Part shown: positions 7,271 through 15,864 of the stretch, one piece after another
Numbering within the stretch: position 1 is the stretch's first letter
How the letters are laid out: the number at the start of each line of letters is the position of its first letter
Virus record (IMG/VR): IMGVR_UViG_3300030419_006472
Location: 50,209 to 114,208 of that record
DNA from: a virus
Reading direction: 5' to 3' (one strand)
DNA: 64,000 bases
The notes under the pieces: generated by a model
What the model was told of the DNA's origin: nothing
Databases searched by the model: none
Seen by the model: only the letters and a program-made list of their open reading frames with translations
Program-made: the position numbers and the translations under genes

Positions 7271-7909
7271 ATGAATGAGGATTTACTTCGATACGCTAAC
7301 GGTAATAAACCGCGAACACAAGAAGAGAGAGAAGCGATAATTGATAAAGCTGCTGCAGCGTATGAAAAATATATGGATGCATTAGGCTTTGATTGGAGAA
7401 ATGATCCTAATAGCGCAGACACTCCAAGACGGGTAGCTAAGGCATTTGTTAATGATCTAGCAGAAGGATGTTATAGTAATTCACCGAAAATTACAGCATT
7501 TGATAATGTTGATAAGTACGATGGTTTAGTATTTCAAGGTAATATTAAAGTTAATTCTTTTTGCTCACATCATCACTTACCGTTTATTGGTCAAGCTCAT
7601 GTATCTTATATACCTGGAAAAGACGGTAAGGTAATCGGTTTAAGTAAAATTAATCGTATTGTTGAATGGTTTTCAAGACGACCACAAGTACAAGAAAACT
7701 TAACTATGCAAATTCATAATTATATGAATGAAGTATGTAAGGGAAATAAAGGTATTGCAGTTCTAGTATCAGCTAATCATACATGCGCCGGTCTTAGAGG
7801 TGTTAAGCATGATAGTATTATGAAAACTGCTAGAATGTCAGGAGCGTTTTTAGATAAAACAGATTTAACTCGTCAAGAGTTTTATGACTTTGTCAGAGAT
7901 TTAAAATAA
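7271..7909 (+). CDS. folE: GTP cyclohydrolase I, FolE
   Basis: FolE opens the purine ring of GTP to give dihydroneopterin triphosphate, the entry substrate for preQ0 (and folate) synthesis. The 212-aa protein shows zinc ligands in NSFCSHHHLP (Cys98, His101) and NHTCAG (Cys172), the GLSKINRIVEWFSRRPQVQE signature, and normal length for a type I enzyme. I chose the ATG at 7271 because an in-frame ATG nine bases earlier lies in the promoter. It stands alone between minus-strand genes, with a hairpin terminator just past its stop. Together with queD, queE and queC it completes the preQ0 pathway. Confidence 0.95.
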   Translation: MNEDLLRYANGNKPRTQEEREAIIDKAAAAYEKYMDALGFDWRNDPNSADTPRRVAKAFVNDLAEGCYSNSPKITAFDNVDKYDGLVFQGNIKVNSFCSHHHLPFIGQAHVSYIPGKDGKVIGLSKINRIVEWFSRRPQVQENLTMQIHNYMNEVCKGNKGIAVLVSANHTCAGLRGVKHDSIMKTARMSGAFLDKTDLTRQEFYDFVRDLK

Positions 7910-9076
7910 TTACTGAAGAGAATCAAAAACTTGTTTAACTTCCTCAGGACTGACGTGCTCCGGTATGTCAGTCCTTATTTTTTCAAAATCGTCAAAGTTA
8001 TCTCTAATATTACTAGCACTATAAGGACGACCAGATGCATTTGTACTAACATTAACAGCAGTCTGTTCCGGGTCGAGGATATTTAAACCTAATCCTTCTT
8101 TCTCGGCCCATGGACGCGCATATGACCAGCGCTTCCAATCATTATCTTTTGTACTAGCTCCTAAAACTACCGTTGTTCCGGCATCTAATGTCTTAAGAGA
8201 TTCATACGCTGCCGTAACTGGGGACGGATATTCAGAAATACTTACTGTTACATTATTAAGAGGTTCAACGTATAGTTCAAAAATTTGTGCTGCAGCAGAT
8301 GGAGTAATTACTTTACCGTCTTTAGTTCTTCTCTCACTCTTAGCAGACGGTGCAGAAATTAAAACATGTACATGACCATCAGGATAGGCTCGGCTATAAT
8401 GTTCGACCATTTCATAATGACCTTTATGAGGTGGTTTAAAGCTACCAGGAACAAGAACAACTACTTTATCGTTTTTTTTTAATAGATCCTCAAGGACCAT
8501 GTCTGCTTTATTAACAAAACTTTCAGTATATCCTTGATCGACTAGTATCTTGTGTACAATTTTAGCTACCTTTTTAGCAGTTTCTGGTTCAGCATCTTTA
8601 TTAATAAGTTCTCTATCAGCGTCTGATAGTAATACATCATCTAAGTCAATATGTAATGCTTTACGAGCAAGATTTACTAAAAATGTTTCTCCTTCTGTCG
8701 TTAACGGTTCAGCTGGCTCTTGAACAGGATCCGGTAACGGTGGAACTCCAACTCCAGGAGGCGGAATAGCTGGTTCAAATTCACCACCAACAGGTGGTCC
8801 TTGTCTAGGAACAAATTCATCTCCTGGAGCCTCGATGAGCATTGAGTTAATTACTTCTGTTGAAGAATTTAAGGCCTGTATATCCTGTTGAACCTTGGTT
8901 TGGAGCTTTTTAGTTCTTTCATCATCATCTTTTAATGCTTGCTTTTCATCATCAGTAAGATCATTAGGTGTCTCCTTCTGCTTTTTTCTTAGGTTAGCGA
9001 GGGTTTGAGTCTCAGTAGAGTGTGTATCATCATGACCTGTTGTCAATTCAGCGATTTTTTTAAGAAACTTACTCAT
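7910..9076 (-). CDS. late nucleotidyltransferase-domain protein (NMNAT/cytidylyltransferase-like)
   Basis: The C-terminal half of this 388-aa protein is a HxGH-type nucleotidyltransferase: LVPGSFKPPHKGHYEM near residue 205 holds the ATP-binding motif, and YSASNIRDNF near residue 355 matches the ISSTxIR motif. The N-terminal 190 residues are charged and coiled-coil-like, then proline-rich (about 95-130), unlike free-standing NMN adenylyltransferases. A perfect TATAAATA 6 nt upstream marks it as a late gene, so it may be a virion or head-packaged enzyme. The real substrate (NMN, CTP-linked or other) cannot be assigned. Its stop abuts the folE stop. Confidence 0.8.
   Translation of the reverse strand: MSKFLKKIAELTTGHDDTHSTETQTLANLRKKQKETPNDLTDDEKQALKDDDERTKKLQTKVQQDIQALNSSTEVINSMLIEAPGDEFVPRQGPPVGGEFEPAIPPPGVGVPPLPDPVQEPAEPLTTEGETFLVNLARKALHIDLDDVLLSDADRELINKDAEPETAKKVAKIVHKILVDQGYTESFVNKADMVLEDLLKKNDKVVVLVPGSFKPPHKGHYEMVEHYSRAYPDGHVHVLISAPSAKSERRTKDGKVITPSAAAQIFELYVEPLNNVTVSISEYPSPVTAAYESLKTLDAGTTVVLGASTKDNDWKRWSYARPWAEKEGLGLNILDPEQTAVNVSTNASGRPYSASNIRDNFDDFEKIRTDIPEHVSPEEVKQVFDSLQ
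7946..7983 (+). terminator. Rho-independent terminator of folE, inside convergent gene
   Basis: AGGACTGAC (7946-7954) pairs perfectly with GTCAGTCCT (7967-7975) across a 12-nt loop, followed by TATTTTTT. It lies 37 nt past the folE stop, within the coding 3' end of the convergent nucleotidyltransferase gene. Confidence 0.85.
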
Positions 9077-9082
9077 CTTAAT

Positions 9083-9090
9083 TATTTATA
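9083..9090 (-). promoter_or_regulatory. T4-type late promoter TATAAATA
   Basis: An exact minus-strand TATAAATA ends 6 nt before the ATG at 9076. It overlaps the last codons of the upstream gene. Confidence 0.75.
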
Positions 9091-9628
9091 GCAGCGAAAG
9101 CTTATTTCTTATATCATTGAAATATGTTTTATCTAAAAATGTTAACTCATAACGCTTACAAAAATATTGTAACTTACTAAAATAAAACTTACCGATTTGT
9201 ATCTTTTTAAGTTTTCTCATTAACAATATAATTAACTCTGTTGAAACACCATCACATTTAAGTGTTTTCTTAAATTCTTTAAAGGATAATGGTTCGCGTA
9301 TTATAATAACCGGAAATTTCTTCGCAAAAACGTTTAAAAAGGGAATATACTCTTTATTAAGCATGTTAGTAATATCGAAATATATTACCGGTTTTTTCTT
9401 ATTATTACAAATTTTTAATACCTCACAAGTATAATGTATAAAATAATGAAATATATATTTTTTATGCTGTTTGTTATTAAACTTTAACTCACTATCAAAT
9501 TCAGATATCTTATCAATCGATGAATTATGAATATATTCTATTACCGGAGTAAAATTAACAATATTGAAAAAAGAATTAGGTAACTTATAACTCTGGTGGT
9601 GGATTTTCGTTAAGTTTTCTAATTGCAT
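9086..9628 (-). CDS. hypothetical protein (180 aa)
   Basis: I do not recognise this protein. It is basic, rich in Lys, Phe, Tyr and Ile, with a predicted beta strand VIYFDITN near residue 84 and a PVIIIREP strand near 107, suggesting an alpha/beta fold. It overlaps the PDDEXK nuclease gene by 44 nt, which is longer than the usual overlaps here; a later non-ATG start is possible. Tight coupling to the nuclease suggests a partner in DNA processing, but that is inference. Confidence 0.5.
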   Translation of the reverse strand: MQLENLTKIHHQSYKLPNSFFNIVNFTPVIEYIHNSSIDKISEFDSELKFNNKQHKKYIFHYFIHYTCEVLKICNNKKKPVIYFDITNMLNKEYIPFLNVFAKKFPVIIIREPLSFKEFKKTLKCDGVSTELIILLMRKLKKIQIGKFYFSKLQYFCKRYELTFLDKTYFNDIRNKLSLL

Positions 9629-10088
9629 CTACATTATTTTTCCAAAAATCGTCATACTTAATTATAATATAATTCTTTGTATAACGCAAGTAATTTTCAA
9701 AACGGAAATAATGAGCTATATCTTTGTGAAATAGTAAATAGCTACCTTTTCTGGTTACTTTAATTATTAAAAACCATAACCTACCGCTCTCTGCTTGTTT
9801 AATCCATTTATCTAATGTTTTATTTTCAGTAAATAACCTATGATATTCAAACGTTTTATAATTCTTACATTCTAATTTAAATTTAGACATGCACGGAGGT
9901 ACCATTATATCTCCATCCATCATACGTTTTTGATCTTCGGTTAATTGATCAAGTCGGTGAAAATTAGCGCCTCCAGTATAGGCTCCGGAATTTGGAACTC
10001 TAATAAAATTTTCATTAAAAACTTCACTTAAATCCTTAGCAACTTCTCTCTCCCATGCGTTACCCTTCTGTTTGGCTGCGCTAGGCAT
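9585..10088 (-). CDS. PDDEXK-superfamily nuclease (Holliday-junction-resolvase-like)
   Basis: The 167-aa protein has the order of PDDEXK catalytic elements: an N-terminal helix WEREVAKDL with Glu (residue 13), an Asp in MDGDIMVPP (near 58) and the E-x-K core in FKLECKNYK (near 72). The layout and size resemble Hjc/VRR-type resolvases and phage nucleases. A role in resolving branched DNA before packaging would be expected because no gp49-type enzyme was seen in the window. The N-terminal AKQKGNAWERE resembles resolvase starts. Exact substrate is inferred. Confidence 0.7.
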   Translation of the reverse strand: MPSAAKQKGNAWEREVAKDLSEVFNENFIRVPNSGAYTGGANFHRLDQLTEDQKRMMDGDIMVPPCMSKFKLECKNYKTFEYHRLFTENKTLDKWIKQAESGRLWFLIIKVTRKGSYLLFHKDIAHYFRFENYLRYTKNYIIIKYDDFWKNNVDAIRKLNENPPPEL

Positions 10089-10123
10089 ATATAGTTACTT
10101 ATCAATTAGCTAGATTTTGCAAG

Positions 10124-10657
10124 TTAAATTGTAAAATTTTTAATAATACCATGATATTCGAATGTACTATTATCATCAATTACATTTTCGTCATTATACA
10201 ATTTGTTTAAATTTAAAGTGTTAATAGGAATAGATAAAACAACAATTTGTTTTAACCAAGAATCTGGAACTATATCGCTTGTTTCAGCATAACTATAAGC
10301 AACATCAGGGTCTTTAGCTAAATAAACCACCCCAGGCTTACTATCTTCCCATTTCGCTTGAACTCTAGACCCTCCTAAACCGTTTTTTTGTATACTCTTT
10401 AATAAAGGTTTATACGTTGCGTGATACAATATATCATTACTTTCGTTTAGTTTTTTTTTACGCTTCTTTTTTGCTTTACCTTTACGTGTAATAGTATCAC
10501 CTAATATCTTAGGCATTCTTGCATCACCAGGGGCATATGAATCTGCAGTAGTAAAATCTCCTGCGCCTTGCGCTCCCGTCGGACCTATATTAGCAGACGC
10601 AACGGTATTATCAGTTAGATATTGTGTAACTGCTTGATCGAATAACTTAAGAGGCAT
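10124..10657 (-). CDS. late ADP-ribosyltransferase-fold protein, possibly head-packaged
   Basis: The C-terminal part of this 177-aa protein (from about residue 75) has features of ART-fold enzymes: DILYHATYKPLLKSIQKNG (first-strand His), GVVYLAKDPDVAYSYAE (Tyr/Ala helix) and a Glu in STFEYHG near the end. T4 packages ARTs (Alt) in the head and injects them. Here the first 75 residues are low-complexity, with a GPTGAQGAGDF segment and a KGKAKKKRKKK stretch, and the gene has a late promoter, which fits a packaged effector with a targeting tail. Target unknown; a KptA/Tpt1-like phosphotransferase is the alternative. Confidence 0.55.
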   Translation of the reverse strand: MPLKLFDQAVTQYLTDNTVASANIGPTGAQGAGDFTTADSYAPGDARMPKILGDTITRKGKAKKKRKKKLNESNDILYHATYKPLLKSIQKNGLGGSRVQAKWEDSKPGVVYLAKDPDVAYSYAETSDIVPDSWLKQIVVLSIPINTLNLNKLYNDENVIDDNSTFEYHGIIKNFTI

Positions 10658-10663
10658 ATTAAG

Positions 10664-10671
10664 TATTTATC
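10664..10671 (-). promoter_or_regulatory. late promoter octamer GATAAATA
   Basis: The minus-strand GATAAATA lies 6 nt before the ATG at 10657, back to back with the early uvsY promoter. Confidence 0.65.
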
Positions 10672-10688
10672 GCATAACGGTTAATAAG

Positions 10689-10715
10689 TTGACTTTTTTT
10701 AAAAAACGGTATAAT
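10689..10715 (+). promoter_or_regulatory. sigma70-like early promoter of the uvsY-uvsW block
   Basis: TTGACT (10689-10694), a 15-nt spacer and a perfect TATAAT (10710-10715) end 6 nt before the ATG at 10722, predicting a leaderless transcript. Confidence 0.75.
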
Positions 10716-10721
10716 AAATAA

Positions 10722-11126
10722 ATGGAGATTGGTGATATTATCAATCAGTATCTTAAAGAAGCAAGTATAGATACAAATTTAGATCGATTAGAAGTTACAT
10801 CTACGCAAGAACAGCTAGTTGCTAATAAGCATAAGTGGTCGGCTAGATTAATTAATCATAAAATTAAATTAAATAATTTTAAATCTGAACGATCTACTCT
10901 CCTAGAAAAATATATAACTGATTATCAAGATAAAGAACCCGTACGGGTAAATAAATCAATTGCTCAAAAAGCCGTTGAGAATAAAAAAGAAATTAAAAGT
11001 ATAGATCGGAAAATTGAAAATGAAATTCTGATTATTAGTTTCTTAGAAAATATATATAAAAACATAAGCTTCGCAACAAATGATATAAAAAATTTAGTAG
11101 AGTTAATGAAACTCGAAACTCAATGA
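10722..11126 (+). CDS. uvsY: UvsY-like recombination mediator
   Basis: UvsY loads the UvsX recombinase on SSB-coated DNA. The match rests on size (134 aa; T4 UvsY is 137 aa), an all-helical, charged composition, an N-terminal I-D-x-x-x-L pattern followed by a K-W segment as in T4, and its position directly before UvsW. It overlaps uvsW by 4 nt (ATGA). It is the first gene of the 23-kb plus-strand replication block and has its own early promoter. Confidence 0.65.
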   Translation: MEIGDIINQYLKEASIDTNLDRLEVTSTQEQLVANKHKWSARLINHKIKLNNFKSERSTLLEKYITDYQDKEPVRVNKSIAQKAVENKKEIKSIDRKIENEILIISFLENIYKNISFATNDIKNLVELMKLETQ

Positions 11127-12574
11127 TTGATATAACATTAAATTCAAACTCTCAAGCTGTATTAAAGGGACCTGAGTTAGATATTATTAGAGAGCATTTT
11201 AGTGTAAAAAATGAAAATGCGCATTTTCAAAGAAGATTTGGAAGGTTTGTACCTCCACGAACTTATGTAATTACTCAACAAGGAAAAACTGATGTTGGTC
11301 TTTTGGCTGAAATTGCAAAGCTTTGCAAAACAAAAGATATAAAAATTAATTTTTCTAAAGATATAAAAAATTCACTTATACCAACATTACGTAAAGATAA
11401 TATTATTGACTATGATTTAAATTTAAAATTTAGAGATTATCAACAGGATATAATTACTAAATGTATTAATCAAGGACGTGGTACAATAATATTAGCTACT
11501 GCAGGAGGTAAGACTTTAACCATGGCAGGGCTATTAGAATTTTATTATCAAAATTACAGTAAAAATTTTAAAGGGTTAATTATTGTACCTGATTTAGGAT
11601 TAGTAAATCAAACAACTTCTGATTTCGAAGAATATGGAGTATCCTTTTCGACTACCAAATATACAGGTAAAGATGAATTAATATTGTCTCGCAATATTAT
11701 TATAGCTAATCTAGGCATACTACAAAGTTCGAAGCAAGATATTTCATGGATAGAGCATATTGATTTTTTAATTGTAGACGAGGTACATAAAGTAAGGAGA
11801 GGTAATAAAATAAATAATATTCTTAAAAAAATTACTACTCCTCACCGTTTCGGTTTCACGGGAACGTTACCAGATGATCTACTCGACAAATGGAATATTC
11901 TAGGAAAGATAGGGCCGCAATTATTCGAAAAGAAAGCTCATGAATTAAGAGATGAAAATTATGTTGTACCAGCAAAGGTACATGTCTTAGAATTAGCTTA
12001 TAACACTCCCTCGACTGAAATCTATCAAGGAAATAATTCCAATGCGTATTATTTACAAGAGAGTGAATTTATACGAAGGAACTCTTTTAGGAACAATTTG
12101 TTAGCTAAATTAGCAGATAAATTAGATAATAATGCATTAATTCTAATCGATTATATAGAGCACGGGGAACTATTGTTCAACACCCTGACTGAGATTTGTA
12201 AAAATAAACAAATATATTTTATTAGAGGTGACGTGGAGGTGAAAGAGCGTAAAAAAATACAAGAATTAATGGAGCGTCAAAAAGATATAATAATTATAGC
12301 TATATCAAAAATATTTTCTACAGGTATTAATATTAAAAATTTACATTATTTAATATTTGCTAGCGGTGGAAAAGCAAAAATAAAAATTATACAAAGTATA
12401 GGTCGAGGCCTGCGCTTGCATAATGATAAGAAAGAGCTTATAATCTTTGATATCGCTGATAATCTACGTTATGGTCAACGTCACGTAGAGCAACGATTAT
12501 CACTATATGATAGTGAACATATAAAATATAAATTTACCCAGTATCATGAAACCAAAGACAAAGAAACCAAATAA
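11123..12574 (+). CDS. uvsW: UvsW-like SF2 helicase
   Basis: UvsW unwinds R-loops and branched DNA and switches T4 from origin- to recombination-dependent replication. The 483-aa protein shows the SF2 motifs: R-x-Y-Q (Q-like, near residue 108), ATAGGKT Walker A (near 128), DEVHK box (near 219), GFTGT (near 248), and a C-terminal helicase domain ending QSIGRGLR (near 430). The N-terminal 90 residues match the small UvsW DNA-binding domain position. It overlaps uvsY by 4 nt and gene 55 by 29 nt. Confidence 0.9.
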   Translation: MIDITLNSNSQAVLKGPELDIIREHFSVKNENAHFQRRFGRFVPPRTYVITQQGKTDVGLLAEIAKLCKTKDIKINFSKDIKNSLIPTLRKDNIIDYDLNLKFRDYQQDIITKCINQGRGTIILATAGGKTLTMAGLLEFYYQNYSKNFKGLIIVPDLGLVNQTTSDFEEYGVSFSTTKYTGKDELILSRNIIIANLGILQSSKQDISWIEHIDFLIVDEVHKVRRGNKINNILKKITTPHRFGFTGTLPDDLLDKWNILGKIGPQLFEKKAHELRDENYVVPAKVHVLELAYNTPSTEIYQGNNSNAYYLQESEFIRRNSFRNNLLAKLADKLDNNALILIDYIEHGELLFNTLTEICKNKQIYFIRGDVEVKERKKIQELMERQKDIIIIAISKIFSTGINIKNLHYLIFASGGKAKIKIIQSIGRGLRLHNDKKELIIFDIADNLRYGQRHVEQRLSLYDSEHIKYKFTQYHETKDKETK

Positions 12575-12986
12575 AAAAACATATTACGTTAATCCAAAAC
12601 AATTTTTACAACAACTAACAGAATATTATGAAACAGACGATTTAATCGACGAACTAGCTGAGTCGGTTTACAAAATCGCTGTTGGTTTAAGTTATTCTCC
12701 AAACTTTATAAACTATAGTTATAAAGATGAAATGATAGGTGATGCGGTTGTAAAAATGATAGCAGCTGTAAAAAATAAAAAATTTAATCTTGATTCTGAG
12801 TCAAACCCGTTTTCATATTTTACTACTATCGCATATCATGCGTTTATTAACAGAATAAAGAAGGAAAAAAAATATCGAGAAACAATTAATGATTATCAAG
12901 AGCAAGTATATGGATCTTTAGCTAATGAAGAAAAAATTGTTAATAAACAACCAGTTAAAGATTACGATCAAGAATTATACACATAA
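12546..12986 (+). CDS. 55: late sigma factor, gp55-like
   Basis: gp55 replaces sigma70 on host RNA polymerase and recognises TATAAATA late promoters. The 146-aa protein contains the sigma region 2-like block YSYKDEMIGDAVVKMI (near residue 58) and SNPFSYFTTIAYHAFINRIKKEKK (split by the helix turn, near 85-108), which match T4 gp55 closely. The many NNTAAATA octamers before late genes in this window are its expected targets. It starts inside the uvsW end and its stop overlaps the gene 47 ATG by one base. Confidence 0.88.
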   Translation: MKPKTKKPNKKTYYVNPKQFLQQLTEYYETDDLIDELAESVYKIAVGLSYSPNFINYSYKDEMIGDAVVKMIAAVKNKKFNLDSESNPFSYFTTIAYHAFINRIKKEKKYRETINDYQEQVYGSLANEEKIVNKQPVKDYDQELYT

Positions 12987-14032
12987 TGGTAACCGAAAAC
13001 AATAAAAAAATCGGTTTCTTCTCCGATTTACATATTGGCATACATCAAAACAGTGAAAAATGGCATGATGTGGCGTTTGAGTGGGCGAAATGGTTTACGT
13101 CGGAGTTAAAAAAGGAGAAAATCACTAAAATAATATTTGGCGGGGATTTTTTTCACTATAGAGATGAAATAAACGTTAAATCCTTACACTTTGCAAATAA
13201 TTTACTGGATTTATTTAATGGTTTTGAAATATTCATGATTCCCGGTAATCATGACGCATATTACAAGGATAACTCAAACGTACATTCGCTATCTATTTTA
13301 AGTAACAGGCATAATATTCATATTATTAACGAACCAAGCGTGCAAAATATGTTCGGGTTTAATATTTGCTTTTGTCCGTGGGGAACTAGTATAAATGAGA
13401 TTTCAGAATCTGATTTAATAATCGGACATTTTGAAATTGAAAATTTCAATTTTAATAGCTTTAAAGTATGTGAATCAGGTATTCAATCATGCGACTTACT
13501 AACAAAATCCAACCTTATACTATCTGGTCATTTTCACAAACGTCAGCGTCGAAAATATTCAAACGGAGAGATAATTTATGCAGGAAATCCGTTTGAAATG
13601 GATTTTAATGATATACAAGACCAGAAAGGCTTTTATATTCTTGATCTTAGCGAACAAAACATAAAATACACTTTTGTTGAAAATAAAATATCACCTATTC
13701 ATGTAAAAGTAAACTTAAGTGAACTCGAAAAACTAAAAACAATCGCAAAAGAGGTCGGTTGGTCGAAGTTAGCTATAAAAATTGTTATTGATAAGGATAT
13801 AAAGACAAACATACTCGATAAAATAATAGCATCTATAAATTTTGAAGCACCGTTCTCATTAGTAACCGATTATTTACATAAATTTAGTATCGGGGATAAT
13901 ATCGCAATAACGAACGAGTTAGGAGACTTGAATATTAAGCAATGTATTATAGAATATATTGAATCCTTAGATATAGACAACAAGGAAGAAGTAATAAGAA
14001 GAACCGTACATTTGTATAATCAATTTGTATGA
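12986..14032 (+). CDS. 47: recombination nuclease gp47 (SbcD/Mre11-like)
   Basis: gp47 is the nuclease subunit of the gp46/47 end-resection complex. The 348-aa protein carries the calcineurin-type metallophosphoesterase motifs in order: SDLHIG (residue 12), GGDFFH (50), GNHDA (86) and SGHFHKRQ (179). Length equals that of T4 gp47 (339 aa). It overlaps gene 46 by 4 nt, the usual arrangement for this pair. Confidence 0.95.
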   Translation: MVTENNKKIGFFSDLHIGIHQNSEKWHDVAFEWAKWFTSELKKEKITKIIFGGDFFHYRDEINVKSLHFANNLLDLFNGFEIFMIPGNHDAYYKDNSNVHSLSILSNRHNIHIINEPSVQNMFGFNICFCPWGTSINEISESDLIIGHFEIENFNFNSFKVCESGIQSCDLLTKSNLILSGHFHKRQRRKYSNGEIIYAGNPFEMDFNDIQDQKGFYILDLSEQNIKYTFVENKISPIHVKVNLSELEKLKTIAKEVGWSKLAIKIVIDKDIKTNILDKIIASINFEAPFSLVTDYLHKFSIGDNIAITNELGDLNIKQCIIEYIESLDIDNKEEVIRRTVHLYNQFV

Positions 14033-15849
14033 AGTATATAAATTTTAATTCAATAAAAATTAGTAATTTCTTATCAATCGGAAAAGAGCCAATCGAGATT
14101 AATTTTAAAACAGGCTTAAACATAATTACCGGTGTTAATAGAGATAAAGAAGATAGAAGAAACGGAGTTGGTAAATCAACAATTGCTGATGCAATACATT
14201 TTGCTATTTTCGGTGAAACAATACGTGAAGTCTCAAAAGATTTTATTGTAAATTCCGTAAATAAAAAAAATACATACGTCGAAGTACATTTTTCAATAAA
14301 TGAAAACAATAAAACTGACAATTACCGAATTATACGTAAATTAAAACCTACAAAATGTTACTTATATGCTAACGACGTTGATGTAACAGAAAGTACAATA
14401 CCTAACACTAGTAAAAAAATAAAAAACATACTTAGTTGTTCTCCTGAAGTATTTCAAAATTGTGTTATAATGTCACTTAACACAACGTTGCCCTTTATGG
14501 CACAAAAGAAGGTTGAAAAAAGAAAATTCATTGAAGGTATTTTAAATTTAGAAATTTTCTCTGATATGTTATTAAGGGCGCGTTCAGAATACAATGACGT
14601 TCAGAAAAAATACGAACACATAACGAAAGACTTCGATCATGCAACTAATATTTTTAAGCTTCTTAACGATCAGAAAGAAAAAATAGTAACTAACATTATT
14701 GAGAGAAAAAATAAAATAAATGATAGAATAAAAATTATAAATGAAGAAATAGAACAAAATAAAACAAAAATTAAAAAGATAAATAAAGATTTATATAACA
14801 AAAGTAAAGAAAAGCTAAAATTTATAAAAAATAAATTAACCGACATTCAAAGTCAGTTAGATTCTATTTCAAATAAAATTACTCAACATCAAACCGAGAT
14901 TAAATTTTATAAAAAACAAACCTCTAGCATGGGTACAGAGGGAGACAATTGTCCGGTATGCTTACGACAAATTACTAGTAAGGATAGAGACCATATTTTA
15001 CAGGAAAAAAATAAAATTAAAAAAGATATTGATAATTGCGAACAAGATATTGAAAGCTTATTACAGCAACAAAAAAATATTTTTAATTTAAAAGAAAATA
15101 ACATCACTGCCGAGTCTCAACTTAATGAATATATTTCTACTATAAAAACAGTTCATAATAACAATAGATTAACCACTGTACATATTAATAGTCTTGAAAA
15201 CGATCGCGGTGAAAATGAAAACGAGTTACAAGAGTTAACAAAAAGAGAAACGAGTTTAGAAATAAAAGAATTAAACAATAAATTAAAAGTAAAAGCAAAA
15301 GAAGTTGACGAATTAGAAGAGGTATCAAATAATATACATTCTGATTTAGAAATATTAGAAGTGGTAAAATATATTCTATCAGAAGAAGGTGTCAAATCAT
15401 TTATTGTAAAAAAGATTTTAGATATTCTAAACAAACGATTATTATATTATCTACAAAAAATGGACGCAAATTGTATTTGTAGGTTTAATGAATATTTTGA
15501 AGAAGAAATTGTAAACGAAAAAAACGAACAGTGCTCGTATTTTAATTTTTCTGGTGCTGAAAGAAAAAATATAGATCTTGCTATTTTATTTACATTTATA
15601 GATATGAGAAGGTTACAAGGTGACGTGGCATATAATCTATTAATGTTCGATGAATTATTAGATAGTTCACTTGATGAGAAGGGGGTAGAACTAGTGTTAA
15701 ATATAATTAAAGAACGAGTTGACAAACATCACGAAAGTATATATGTCATCTCTCATAGAAAAGAATCTGTTAAAGCTGCTTCCGGTGAAGTTATTATGCT
15801 AGAAAAGAAAAATAGCGTTACAACTCGTGTGGATTTATCCAATAATTAG
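14029..15849 (+). CDS. 46: recombination ATPase gp46 (SbcC/Rad50-like)
   Basis: gp46 is the ATPase partner of gp47. In 606 aa it has an N-terminal Walker A (NGVGKST, near residue 45), long coiled-coil arms rich in Lys, Glu and Asn (about 170-450), a CPVC zinc hook at about residue 308, an FSGAERKN signature (near 505) and Walker B LLMFDELLDSS (near 540), all in the Rad50 order. T4 gp46 is 560 aa. The strong A bias of the coiled-coil region matches its Lys/Asn codons. Confidence 0.95.
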   Translation: MKYINFNSIKISNFLSIGKEPIEINFKTGLNIITGVNRDKEDRRNGVGKSTIADAIHFAIFGETIREVSKDFIVNSVNKKNTYVEVHFSINENNKTDNYRIIRKLKPTKCYLYANDVDVTESTIPNTSKKIKNILSCSPEVFQNCVIMSLNTTLPFMAQKKVEKRKFIEGILNLEIFSDMLLRARSEYNDVQKKYEHITKDFDHATNIFKLLNDQKEKIVTNIIERKNKINDRIKIINEEIEQNKTKIKKINKDLYNKSKEKLKFIKNKLTDIQSQLDSISNKITQHQTEIKFYKKQTSSMGTEGDNCPVCLRQITSKDRDHILQEKNKIKKDIDNCEQDIESLLQQQKNIFNLKENNITAESQLNEYISTIKTVHNNNRLTTVHINSLENDRGENENELQELTKRETSLEIKELNNKLKVKAKEVDELEEVSNNIHSDLEILEVVKYILSEEGVKSFIVKKILDILNKRLLYYLQKMDANCICRFNEYFEEEIVNEKNEQCSYFNFSGAERKNIDLAILFTFIDMRRLQGDVAYNLLMFDELLDSSLDEKGVELVLNIIKERVDKHHESIYVISHRKESVKAASGEVIMLEKKNSVTTRVDLSNN

Positions 15850-15864
15850 TAATAAATTTATATA

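Noticed and set aside
10089-10123. Promoter before the PDDEXK nuclease
   Set aside because: GATAAGTA and a TTGCAA further upstream are only partial matches and do not fit the spacing of the other promoters.
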